In this document: piece by piece, positions 1 to 5,994 of the stretch
Layout of the letters: every line of letters starts with the position of its first letter
Numbering within the stretch: the stretch's first letter is position 1
Source: Deltaproteobacteria bacterium
Lineage (GTDB): Bacteria > Desulfobacterota > DSM-4660 > Desulfatiglandales > Desulfatiglandaceae
Length of the DNA: 6,653 bases
Assembly: GCA_019307645.1 (NCBI GenBank)
Contig: JAFDJF010000422.1
Span: 1-6,653 of the forward strand
Direction of reading: 5' to 3'
Translations under genes and position numbers: made by a program
The notes under the pieces: model-generated
The model's database searches: none
What the model was told of the DNA's origin: nothing
What the model saw: the letters and a program-made list of their open reading frames with translations, nothing else

Positions 1-359
<359 letters not shown>

Positions 360-439
360 AACTTAAGTAAAGGTTTAACACCTTTTTTTAAACAATAAAA
401 TCAATAAAATAAGGGGCCTAGAACGGCATCACTATTTAG

Positions 440-452
440 TTTTCAAAGAGCA
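440..452 (-). promoter_or_regulatory. boxA antitermination site of the rRNA leader
   Basis: The minus strand reads TGCTCTTTGAAAA here, continuing as CTAAATAG. This matches the boxA element that binds NusB/NusE (S10) and protects rRNA transcripts from Rho-dependent termination. The core TGCTCTTT is shared with the E. coli rrn leader, and the TTTGAAAACT continuation is common in other bacteria. Its place, downstream of P1 and about 80 bases before the mature 16S end, is what the family expects. Confidence 0.85.
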
Positions 453-465
453 AGTTATATCCTTT

Positions 466-494
466 AACTTAAGACCTGCACAAATTAATGTCAA
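466..494 (-). promoter_or_regulatory. Possible second rRNA promoter (P2 candidate)
   Basis: A second perfect TTGACA occurs on the minus strand at 494-489. With a 17-base spacer the -10 would be TAAGTT (471-466), only three of six matches, so the pair is weak. Tandem promoters are common upstream of rRNA operons, and this one lies between P1 and boxA as a P2 would. The -35 may be a chance match in A/T-rich DNA. Confidence 0.3.
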
Positions 495-533
495 AGTATT
501 TTTTCATTTGTTTGGTCTCAGAAAGAATCCATA

Positions 534-562
534 TTTATATAGATCTCGGATTGGAATGTCAA
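534..562 (-). promoter_or_regulatory. rRNA promoter P1 (sigma-70 type)
   Basis: The -35 box TTGACA (minus strand, 562-557) is a perfect consensus match. A 17-base spacer separates it from the -10 box TATAAA (539-534), a five-of-six match. The start of transcription would fall near 527. Immediately upstream, 563-597 is almost pure A/T with runs of T and A, as in UP elements that bind the alpha subunit of RNA polymerase at rRNA promoters. Direction, strength and distance to boxA and 16S all fit an rRNA operon promoter. Confidence 0.85.
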
Positions 563-597
563 GCTGTTTTATGATCTTTTTCTAAAAAAAATAAAAC
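563..597 (-). promoter_or_regulatory. UP-like A/T-rich block upstream of P1
   Basis: On the minus strand this reads as long T runs followed by TTTAGAAAAAGATCATAAAA and ends at the -35 box. Position and composition match UP elements of rRNA promoters. No exact consensus is claimed. Confidence 0.55.
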
Positions 598-720
598 CAA
601 CAATACTGAAAGAATTCATTTGTTATTTCCATAAGATATCCAGGTTCAACGCCGTGCGGATCCGTAGCCTACAATATTTTTATTTTTTTGGGAAGCAAAA
701 AAAATCCCGGGTCCTTTACT

Positions 721-1899
721 TCAGCTCACCAGTTCCGACACAAGAACAATTTGGAACTCTCTTTTGATTTCCGGGCCGTACTGTTCCAACAGCTGATAGG
801 TCTCTTTGTAAGGATGGCCGATTCCTATGGCCGCACCCAGGTGTCTCGACATACTCAAAAGACGCTCCATTTGTATTTTCATGGCCCTTGGAGCAAGATC
901 ATTGTCCAGGAACACCCTCCTCCTCGCAGCAGGCAGACCAATGCCCCGAGCCACGTCAAGCGCGACCGTATTTTTGGTTGTTCGGCTGTCAACAAAAAAC
1001 AGATTTCTCTTTTTTAACTCATTCAAAACAATCAGCATTTTTCCCCTGTCTTCAGTAAATGAAGAACCCATGTGATTATTCATGCCCCGGGCCCCTTCAA
1101 CCTGCCTCAAATTTTGATCCAGGACTTGTCTGATTTTATATGCTTCCATGGAGAGGAACAGCCCCCCGGGTCCAGGCTTGACAGAGGGGTAGTTTTTGGG
1201 CTCCATGGGCTGATGGAGAATAAGCTCACATCCCTCTTTCCGGGCCTTCCGAACAATTGACTGTGTAAAAGGACCGTAGGGGAGCACAGAAAAACTCAGA
1301 GGCAGATCCAGCTGAAAAAAAGAAAAATCCGTATCAGAATCATAGCCCAGGTCATCAATAATAATTGCTATCCTGGGCCGGGCATCTTGAATGGACGGCT
1401 TCAGGCCGTCAGTGCTAAGGATTATCTTATGTGTATGGAAGTCTTTTGCGTAGACGTGGCAAATAATTCTGCCTTCAGGGTCCTTTTCCCTTCGAAGCGT
1501 TATACCCGCCCCGGATACGCTTAAGGCGTGTTTGATTATCTTTTGAAGATTGAGAGCAAACCGATTGTCAGGGCAGTTGACCAGAATCTCCACAAACTCC
1601 CATACATGGCCATTCCGGTGTCTTGGCTGAACATTCAGAAAAAAAACGTCCTTCTCTCGGACACCGTTCTTGTACAGGGATTCATAGATTGTATAATCGA
1701 TGTTTCTTATACTTTCATTGAGATCCGTATCAGATGAATAGATTTCTTCATAAAGAGGTGAGCGATTCCCGGCTGACCTGTTCGCAAAGCCGGCGTACAG
1801 GCCCAATAGAACGATGCCGGCAAGGGATGCAAACAATAGGGTCAGGAGTAATGCTGGCTGTATCTTTTTTTTGCTGCCACTTCCCTTACTTTTTTTCAT
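721..1899 (-). CDS. Divergent polysaccharide deacetylase (YibQ/DUF610-like), membrane-anchored
   Basis: This 392-residue protein belongs to the divergent polysaccharide deacetylase family (Pfam Polysacc_deac_2). A short Lys/Ser-rich cytoplasmic N-terminus precedes one membrane segment at about residues 15-38, so the catalytic part should face the periplasm. Residues about 60-170 are a linker-like domain I do not recognise. The NodB-like barrel starts at RPRIAIIIDDLGYD (Asp182, Asp183) and carries LHQPMEP (His229), GMNNHMGS (Asn274-His276), FFVDSRT (Asp304) and the terminal IGHPY (His362). These are the metal and catalytic positions expected of the family. The substrate is unknown; a peptidoglycan or other envelope glycan is an inference. 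The start lies 23 bases after the ctpA stop with no clear Shine-Dalgarno, which suggests readthrough or coupled translation from ctpA. In E. coli the homologue yibQ sits beside envC, so the neighbourhood is conserved. Confidence 0.93.
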   Translation of the reverse strand: MKKSKGSGSKKKIQPALLLTLLFASLAGIVLLGLYAGFANRSAGNRSPLYEEIYSSDTDLNESIRNIDYTIYESLYKNGVREKDVFFLNVQPRHRNGHVWEFVEILVNCPDNRFALNLQKIIKHALSVSGAGITLRREKDPEGRIICHVYAKDFHTHKIILSTDGLKPSIQDARPRIAIIIDDLGYDSDTDFSFFQLDLPLSFSVLPYGPFTQSIVRKARKEGCELILHQPMEPKNYPSVKPGPGGLFLSMEAYKIRQVLDQNLRQVEGARGMNNHMGSSFTEDRGKMLIVLNELKKRNLFFVDSRTTKNTVALDVARGIGLPAARRRVFLDNDLAPRAMKIQMERLLSMSRHLGAAIGIGHPYKETYQLLEQYGPEIKREFQIVLVSELVS

Positions 1900-1922
1900 G
1901 ACAATGTGAAATAAACTGTTAG

Positions 1923-3260
1923 TTACTCGACAGGGGAAGTCGTTATCTTAGAAAAAATGTTCCAGGTCTGGAGCAGCTCCAAGGCGTGACGAACCTGATT
2001 ATCCTTTTTTATCAAATCCTTGACTCGTTGTTCCTCCTCTTCCTCCTGGCTGTTTTTATTTTCTTCCGTATCTTTTGAACTGTCATTGAGCATGTGGTGA
2101 TCCAGGTCCTCTTCTCTCATAAAACGGGGCGCCTTTTTTTCTTCCTTTTCATCAGGGGGAACATACGCCAGCTCTATGTCAGGGGTAATTCCGCTCAGCT
2201 GAATTGATCTCCCACTTGGGGTATAATATCTTGCTGTGGTCAGACGCAACGCAGTCCCATTGGACAAAGGCAGGATTGTCTGAACCGAACCTTTCCCAAA
2301 AGTCCTGGACCCGAGGATCAGTGCCCTGTTGTTGTCCTGCAGGGCTCCGGCCACGATTTCTGAAGCACTGGCGCTCCCGCCATTTACCAGGACAATGATC
2401 GGATAGTCTCTCGGTTTTTTGCCATTCCGGGCTATGGTCTTTCTGTCCTGAGAACTGGTCCTTCCCTTCGTGCTGACAATTATACCTGAATCAAGGAACA
2501 GATCAGAGACCCCTTCGGACTGGGATAACAGCCCGCCCGGATTATTTCTCAGATCAAGGATTAAGCCTTTCAGTTTCTTTTCTTTTTCCAATTCTTCAAG
2601 GGCTGCAGACAAATCCCTGGTAGTCGTGCTTTGAAAAGTGGAAACTCGCACATAACCGATTTCAGGGGTCAAGAGGTGGTTTCTCACACTCTTTAACGGT
2701 ATGACATCCCGTGTAATTGAAAACTCCAAAGGCTTATTTTCCCCTTCACGGGCAATCGTCAGCTTAACTTTGGTTCCCTTGGGTCCCCTGATTCTCTTAA
2801 CCGCGTCCATCATGGTCATATCTTTGGTTGATTCATCTTCTATCCTTATGATTCTGTCCCCTGACTTTATCCCCACTTTATACGCAGGCGTGCCCTCAAT
2901 GGGAGATACAACCGTCAGAATATCATCCTTCATTGTTATTTCAATGCCGATCCCTGTAAAACTTCCCTTTGTTTCAAGCATCAATTCGCTGTACTCATCC
3001 TTTGCCATAAATGACGAATGGGGATCAAGTCCGCGGACCATTCCCTTGATAGCCCCGGAAATCAGTTCCTGTGGCTCTTGGGGTTCCACATAGTTCTCCT
3101 CAATCTGCCTGAGGACCTCAATAAAAATCTCAATATTCTTGTAAACCTCATCCGTATCCGCCTTCACAAGACCACTGTTTCCGTTAAGAAAAAGGGCTCC
3201 ACAAACGAAAAGAGAGATTAAGATGACATTAACTGCAAATTTTGTTCTTTTAACCAGCAT
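1923..3260 (-). CDS. ctpA: C-terminal processing serine protease CtpA/Prc (S41 family)
   Basis: This 445-residue periplasmic protease cleaves proteins near their C-termini. The N-terminus has basic residues and a hydrophobic stretch at about 7-27, a signal peptide probably cut after VKA (34). Residues about 40-95 form the helical N-terminal part. A PDZ domain at about 95-172 carries the carboxylate-binding GIGI loop (103-106). The S41 core follows, with LDLRNNPGG (236-243), the nucleophile Ser298 in NGGSASASEI and, 25 residues later, Lys323 in FGKGSVQ with Gln327. This is the Ser-Lys-Gln arrangement of Prc. Residues about 368-418 are highly charged with a run of glutamates. The frame is open for 60 more codons upstream, but the chosen ATG has AGGAG six bases ahead and starts a proper signal peptide; the extension has neither. 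It lies between envC and the deacetylase, on the same strand. Confidence 0.95.
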   Translation of the reverse strand: MLVKRTKFAVNVILISLFVCGALFLNGNSGLVKADTDEVYKNIEIFIEVLRQIEENYVEPQEPQELISGAIKGMVRGLDPHSSFMAKDEYSELMLETKGSFTGIGIEITMKDDILTVVSPIEGTPAYKVGIKSGDRIIRIEDESTKDMTMMDAVKRIRGPKGTKVKLTIAREGENKPLEFSITRDVIPLKSVRNHLLTPEIGYVRVSTFQSTTTRDLSAALEELEKEKKLKGLILDLRNNPGGLLSQSEGVSDLFLDSGIIVSTKGRTSSQDRKTIARNGKKPRDYPIIVLVNGGSASASEIVAGALQDNNRALILGSRTFGKGSVQTILPLSNGTALRLTTARYYTPSGRSIQLSGITPDIELAYVPPDEKEEKKAPRFMREEDLDHHMLNDSSKDTEENKNSQEEEEEQRVKDLIKKDNQVRHALELLQTWNIFSKITTSPVE

Positions 3261-3266
3261 TTCCTG

Positions 3267-3271
3267 CTCCT
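3267..3271 (-). promoter_or_regulatory. Shine-Dalgarno of ctpA (decides the start)
   Basis: AGGAG on the minus strand sits six bases before the ATG at 3260-3258. It supports the 445-residue form of CtpA over the longer reading that would begin at 3440. Confidence 0.8.
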
Positions 3272-3294
3272 GAAATATCTTTGGGTTTCGGCGG

Positions 3295-3501
3295 TCAACG
3301 GTTACCATCTCCCCGGCAGACCACAACTTTTGGGCAAATATCCCCGGGAGGCTTTCCGAGAATAGCAATTTTTTCCAAAATCGAGGAATGCCCGAAAAAA
3401 TTACCACAGGCGCCACAAAGTAAGTGCCCTTGGGGTGCATCTAGTTGATATTCCGAGGATAATTTTTTCGGGCATGACGAAGAGTTTGGGGGAAAGGGCA
3501 T
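3295..3501 (-). CDS. Possible small protein with an incomplete zinc-ribbon motif
   Basis: A 68-codon ORF lies in the envC-ctpA gap and stops 34 bases before ctpA. In its favour, AGGAGG (3517-3512) stands 10 bases before its ATG. The translation also contains SCPKKLSSEYQLD (Cys10) and LLCGACGNFF (Cys29, Cys32), which resembles the short zinc-ribbon motif CPxCxxxYxLD...CxxCGxxF found at the N-termini of many deltaproteobacterial proteins. The second cysteine of the first knuckle is missing and the spacing there is one residue too long. Later residues include Cys56 and Cys62 without a recognisable pattern. The same DNA contains a perfect 16-base inverted repeat, which may have shaped the sequence. 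It may be a real small gene, a decayed remnant or a chance ORF in the ctpA leader. No function is proposed. Confidence 0.3.
   Translation of the reverse strand: MPFPPNSSSCPKKLSSEYQLDAPQGHLLCGACGNFFGHSSILEKIAILGKPPGDICPKVVVCRGDGNR
3388..3475. repeat. Perfect 16-base inverted repeat with 56-base spacer
   Basis: ATGCCCGAAAAAATTA at 3388-3403 is the exact reverse complement of TAATTTTTTCGGGCAT at 3460-3475. The pairing does not extend beyond 16 bases on either side. On the plus strand both arms are preceded by CGAGGA (3382-3387 and 3454-3459), so that hexamer is repeated in direct orientation. In the ctpA transcript the arms could form a long stem. The region lies inside the possible small ORF and about 130 bases upstream of the ctpA start. 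Confidence 0.85.
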
Positions 3502-3676
3502 TCTCGAACCGCCTCCTAGACTAATAATCGCTTAATAATCAAAAATCTTTAATTTCAACAAAAAAATTCAATTGGGGCCCCTAAACTGCTAACCAGTGTC
3601 CATCCAGAAATTAGGTATTGTGTTCAAGGTCAAGGAGTTAGAGACAAACCCGCAATCAATCTTGAGCGCAACCAGC
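3502..3676. other. Non-coding gap downstream of envC, possible ctpA promoter region
   Basis: This gap lies between the envC stop and the possible small ORF. The part at about 3533-3570 is A/T-rich. TAATAATC occurs twice in direct orientation (3522-3529 and 3533-3540, an 11-base period). The second copy holds, on the minus strand, TATTAA, a possible -10 box with TTGTTG 18 bases upstream, which is a weak promoter candidate. A GGGGCCCC palindrome (3574-3581) is followed on the minus strand by a T run but lacks a loop. Nothing here is strong enough for a firm call. Confidence 0.3.
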
Positions 3677-4831
3677 TCATTTAACTTTCAGCCAGCTCAG
3701 AGGATCCAGGCTTTTCCCTGCTTTCCTGATTTCAAAATAAAGTCTTGACTTCTTTGTTGCGCCATTATTCCCCACCAGGCCGATTACATCACCTGTTTCC
3801 ACCATATCACCTTCTTCCATTAGTCTTCTGGAAAGCTGTGCCGATATGGTAAAAAACCGGGAACCGTGATTGATGATGACAATTTCTCCGTACCCTTTAA
3901 CCCGTCCGGAAAAATCAATCCTTCCGGGAAAAATCGCTTTCACTTCTGTTTCAGATCCCTCAATAAAAACCCCTTTATTGAAATTCCGATTTTTTAGCCC
4001 GAGAAGTTTATCCCCTCTGATTATCTTCCCCTCAAATGGAAAGGGCAGTTGATTCTTGGATTCTACAAACTGAGAAGACAATGTCGTTTCATATTTTCTC
4101 TTTTTTTCAATTTTCGAAAAGGTCTGTTTCAGATCCTGCGCCGCCAGTTGAAGCTCTTTTACAGCGGTCTCATAGAACTGTTTCTCTTTATGAATCCTCA
4201 TAAGACGGATGACCGTTTCTTCAAGATCTTCTCTCAAAGTCACCAGTCTCGCTTTCGCTTCCTTCTCCGCAGATTCTTTCTTTTCGATCTGTTCCTTTAT
4301 CCTCGATATCTCATTTTTGTATCGAAGACCCTGTTCAACAAGCTTTGACAACTCTTCCCTGTCCTCTTTCGATACCGCCTTGAGATATACCACTCTTTGC
4401 CAGAGCTCCTCCATATCCACCACATTGGCCAGTATCCTTATATACCCCTTCCTGGCATACTTATATAAGGCAATCAACCTGTTTTCGGCCTTGATTTCTG
4501 TTTCTTTTAATGATTGCTCCAACCGGGTCTGCTTCTTTCCCAGTTTGCCTATCTCTTTTTTGGCAATTCGGATCTTCTCCCTCATTTCCTCTATGACTCG
4601 TCTTCTTTCGGCGACGTCCTGTTCCAGTTCAGACACCTGACGCAGCAGGTCTTTTTCCCGTGAATCAAACTTTTCGAATTTTTCCCTTTCACGTGAGAGG
4701 TTGAACTCGATTATATCGATTTGATCCTGTTTGGCGCTGGATATTGAAGCGGAAGTGACATCATAGGAAAATGGAAAAGCGGGAAGGAACAAAAAAGTGG
4801 TAATAGCCAAATTCTTCAGTAGTCTAATCAT
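3677..4831 (-). CDS. envC: Murein hydrolase activator EnvC (coiled coil plus degenerate LytM/M23 domain)
   Basis: A 384-residue periplasmic protein that should link FtsEX to septal peptidoglycan amidases. The N-terminal stretch MIRLLKNLAITTFLFLPAF is a signal peptide, probably cut near residue 28. Residues about 34-120 and 150-245 are long charged coiled-coil helices, the part that binds the FtsX periplasmic loop in E. coli EnvC. A LytM domain fills about 262-381. Its zinc positions are all altered: GVFIEG (287-292) where active enzymes have GxDI, AQLS (331-334) where they have AHLS, and LYFEIR (364-369) where they have LHFEIR. E. coli EnvC is degenerate in the same way, so this is an activator and not an endopeptidase. 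It lies two genes from ftsE, as expected, but is separated from ftsX by 251 bases of repeats. The ribosome site is weak, and the start is chosen because it begins the signal peptide. Confidence 0.93.
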   Translation of the reverse strand: MIRLLKNLAITTFLFLPAFPFSYDVTSASISSAKQDQIDIIEFNLSREREKFEKFDSREKDLLRQVSELEQDVAERRRVIEEMREKIRIAKKEIGKLGKKQTRLEQSLKETEIKAENRLIALYKYARKGYIRILANVVDMEELWQRVVYLKAVSKEDREELSKLVEQGLRYKNEISRIKEQIEKKESAEKEAKARLVTLREDLEETVIRLMRIHKEKQFYETAVKELQLAAQDLKQTFSKIEKKRKYETTLSSQFVESKNQLPFPFEGKIIRGDKLLGLKNRNFNKGVFIEGSETEVKAIFPGRIDFSGRVKGYGEIVIINHGSRFFTISAQLSRRLMEEGDMVETGDVIGLVGNNGATKKSRLYFEIRKAGKSLDPLSWLKVK

Positions 4832-4857
4832 TGATGAACTCGGAAAAAGTCGTCAAT

Positions 4858-4871
4858 CCGGTGGAAACCGG
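4858..4871. repeat. Small hairpin CCGGT-GGAA-ACCGG
   Basis: Five perfectly paired bases, CCGGT and ACCGG, close a four-base GGAA segment. It lies 27 bases upstream of the envC start. No T run follows on either strand, so it is not a classical terminator. Confidence 0.6.
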
Positions 4872-4906
4872 AGTTTAGACAAGCTGGAACCATTTGATAT
4901 GACTGG

Positions 4907-4960
4907 ATTCCGACATTTGCCGGAATGACAGAAAAGGGTGTTTTCCGACTTTTTACGGAA
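4907..4960. repeat. Two related REP-like hairpins
   Basis: ATTCCG/CGGAAT (4907-4912 with 4921-4926) and TTCCG/CGGAA (4943-4947 with 4956-4960) each close an eight-base loop. The 18-base units TTCCGACATTTGCCGGAA and TTCCGACTTTTTACGGAA agree at 15 of 18 positions, so they look like two copies of one element. The phrase GGATTCCG...CGGAATGACA resembles dispersed palindromic repeats common in proteobacterial intergenic regions. That likeness is from memory and not a search. Confidence 0.65.
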
Positions 4961-4974
4961 TCGTCAAAAATGGT

Positions 4975-5076
4975 TCACGGTACAAGGCACACGGTACAGG
5001 GTCTTGATCCAATTGAAGACGCGTTTTTCTTTAAACCTTGCACCTTACACCTTGTACCTTACACCTCATACCGTTA
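4975..5076. repeat. Inverted array of degenerate 7-base repeats
   Basis: On the plus strand 5035-5076 reads as six heptamers in register: ACCTTGC, ACCTTAC, ACCTTGT, ACCTTAC, ACCTCAT, ACCGTTA. On the other side 4975-5002 reads TCACGGT, ACAAGGC, ACACGGT, ACAGGGT, which on the minus strand are four heptamers of the same type (ACCCTGT, ACCGTGT, GCCTTGT, ACCGTGA). A 32-base spacer separates the two blocks. Because the blocks are inverted, the ftsX transcript could fold into an imperfect stem of about 26 pairs (4977-5002 against 5049-5074) starting within about ten bases of the ftsX stop. Possible roles are transcript stabilisation or partial termination before envC. Confidence 0.75.
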
Positions 5077-5082
5077 CCATCT

Positions 5083-5994
5083 CTACATGTCAGCAAAACT
5101 TTCTGCGGCGAGAAAACGGCCTACAGCAATAAAGCTGCCTGCCAGTCCCAGGGTCACGCTTATTAAAAATATTGAAATTACGTATTCAGCAGGCAGAAAG
5201 ATAAAATCCAGCACTGTCAGACCCAGAAGGTGCACCTTTTTTGCAGAAAGGAAAAGATAACCGGAATAGAGCATCAAAAGTGAAAAAACTCCGCTGAAGA
5301 GCCCCTGGATAAATCCCTCCAACATGAAAGGGGCCTTTACAAACCAGTCTGTAGCCCCAACCAGCTTCTGGATTTCGATTTCATGTTTACGCAAGTAAAT
5401 GGTCAATTTTATGGTATTCGTCACTATGAAAAGGACACCGATAGAAAGAAGGCCGCCAATGATAAAACCAGCAAGCCTGACCACGTCCATCAGACCTTCG
5501 AACCGTTTCAACCACTCTTCACTGTACTTCACCTCATCCACGCCGTCTATTTGTTCAATGACTTTCTTTATCCTCCGTGGCCCTGTTTCCGGAGACTCGA
5601 CGTCCGTAAAAACGACCTCAAAAGAGGCTGGAAGGGGGTTTCGTGACAGTCCCTCAAGAAGTCCCGCTTCAGAACCAAGGGCCTTTCTCAAATCCTTCAA
5701 GGCATCCTCTTTTGAAATATAGCGCTCAATTTCTGCAGACGGGAAATCCCTGATTGAGGACGCTATCCTGTCTCGCGTTGTCTTATCAATTCCATCCTGT
5801 AGATAAACAGACATGGACAGGGAATGCCCCCATCCATGAATCCAGGCATTGAGGTTCACGAAAAGAAGCAGAAATGTACCAAAGATCAGCAGCGAAACAA
5901 CCATTGTCCCCATGCCGATGATATGAACAACCCTGTTGCTCATCATATTCATAAATGCCTGTTTGAGAAAATACAGCCACAGCCTTAATTTCAT
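5083..5994 (-). CDS. ftsX: Cell division protein FtsX (permease-like subunit of FtsEX)
   Basis: A 303-residue inner-membrane protein of the FtsX family. The first membrane helix is at about 22-46. A periplasmic domain follows at about 50-170, the part that in E. coli engages the coiled coil of EnvC. Three more helices lie at about 172-194, 224-250 and 270-293. The cytoplasmic stretch between helices 2 and 3, with [18 protein letters not shown] and then PFMLEG (residues 202-227), is the conserved FtsX signature, probably the contact with FtsE. There is no sign that it transports a substrate; the family works as a signal relay at the septum. Its ATG overlaps the ftsE stop as ATGA (5994-5991), and GGAG lies just upstream within ftsE, so the two are translationally coupled. 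Length is normal for bacterial FtsX outside the enterobacteria. Confidence 0.96.
   Translation of the reverse strand: MKLRLWLYFLKQAFMNMMSNRVVHIIGMGTMVVSLLIFGTFLLLFVNLNAWIHGWGHSLSMSVYLQDGIDKTTRDRIASSIRDFPSAEIERYISKEDALKDLRKALGSEAGLLEGLSRNPLPASFEVVFTDVESPETGPRRIKKVIEQIDGVDEVKYSEEWLKRFEGLMDVVRLAGFIIGGLLSIGVLFIVTNTIKLTIYLRKHEIEIQKLVGATDWFVKAPFMLEGFIQGLFSGVFSLLMLYSGYLFLSAKKVHLLGLTVLDFIFLPAEYVISIFLISVTLGLAGSFIAVGRFLAAESFADM

Larger units (their letters stand above)
360..720 (-). other. rRNA operon leader and upstream control region
   Basis: This 361-base stretch between the deacetylase stop codon and 16S has no credible coding sequence and is very A/T-rich, unlike its neighbours. From the gene side it holds an unexplained stretch (598-720) with long A and T runs, an A/T-rich UP-like block (563-597), promoter P1 (534-562), a weak second promoter candidate (466-494) and boxA (440-452). 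The transcribed leader would be about 168 bases. Close to 16S lie a perfect tandem 9-mer CAATAAAAT at 393-401 and 402-410, and a small inverted repeat AAAGGT/ACCTTT (369-374 with 380-385). The processing stem for RNase III cannot be judged because the 3' flank of 16S is outside the window. I see no convincing terminator for the deacetylase transcript. Confidence 0.8.
4832..5082. other. Repeat-filled gap between ftsX and envC
   Basis: These 251 bases hold no credible gene. They are a mosaic of short palindromes and tandem repeats: a GGAA-capped hairpin (4858-4871), two related TTCCG hairpins (4907-4960) and an inverted array of heptamers (4975-5076). TCGTCAA occurs twice in direct orientation (4850-4856 and 4961-4967). 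AAAAAGTCG near 4844-4852 is the reverse complement of CGACTTTTT at 4946-4954, so the outer parts could also pair. I find no promoter that I would defend for envC. Such mosaics are typical of mobile or REP-like repeats inserted between genes, but no transposase is present. Confidence 0.7.

Noticed and set aside
369..390. AAAGGT/ACCTTT hairpin followed by T residues on the plus strand
   Set aside because: It looks like a terminator only on the plus strand, where no gene ends. The stem is A/T-rich and belongs to the rRNA leader.
643..653. GGTTCAACGCC, resembling a tRNA T-loop
   Set aside because: The flanking bases do not form the five-base T stem, and no acceptor or anticodon arms are found.
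690..708. GGGA/TCCC inverted repeat with A and T runs after the deacetylase gene
   Set aside because: Only four pairs with an 11-base loop, and on the gene strand it is followed by A residues, so it does not qualify as a rho-independent terminator.
2701..3093. Plus-strand ORF of 130 codons, and similar antisense ORFs across the window
   Set aside because: They are antisense to well-supported genes and show no domain or ribosome site.
3261..3440. Sixty-codon N-terminal extension of CtpA, open in frame to an ATG at 3440
   Set aside because: It places a non-signal, non-conserved stretch before a clear signal peptide. The ATG at 3260 has AGGAG at ideal spacing, and the extension runs through the inverted repeat.
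3560..3581. GGGGCCCC palindrome followed by a T run on the minus strand, as a terminator for envC
   Set aside because: The palindrome has no loop, so only a two-pair stem could form. The T run is also separated from it by several bases.
4975..5076. CRISPR-like array
   Set aside because: The units are seven bases long, contiguous and without spacers, so this is a tandem repeat and not a CRISPR.
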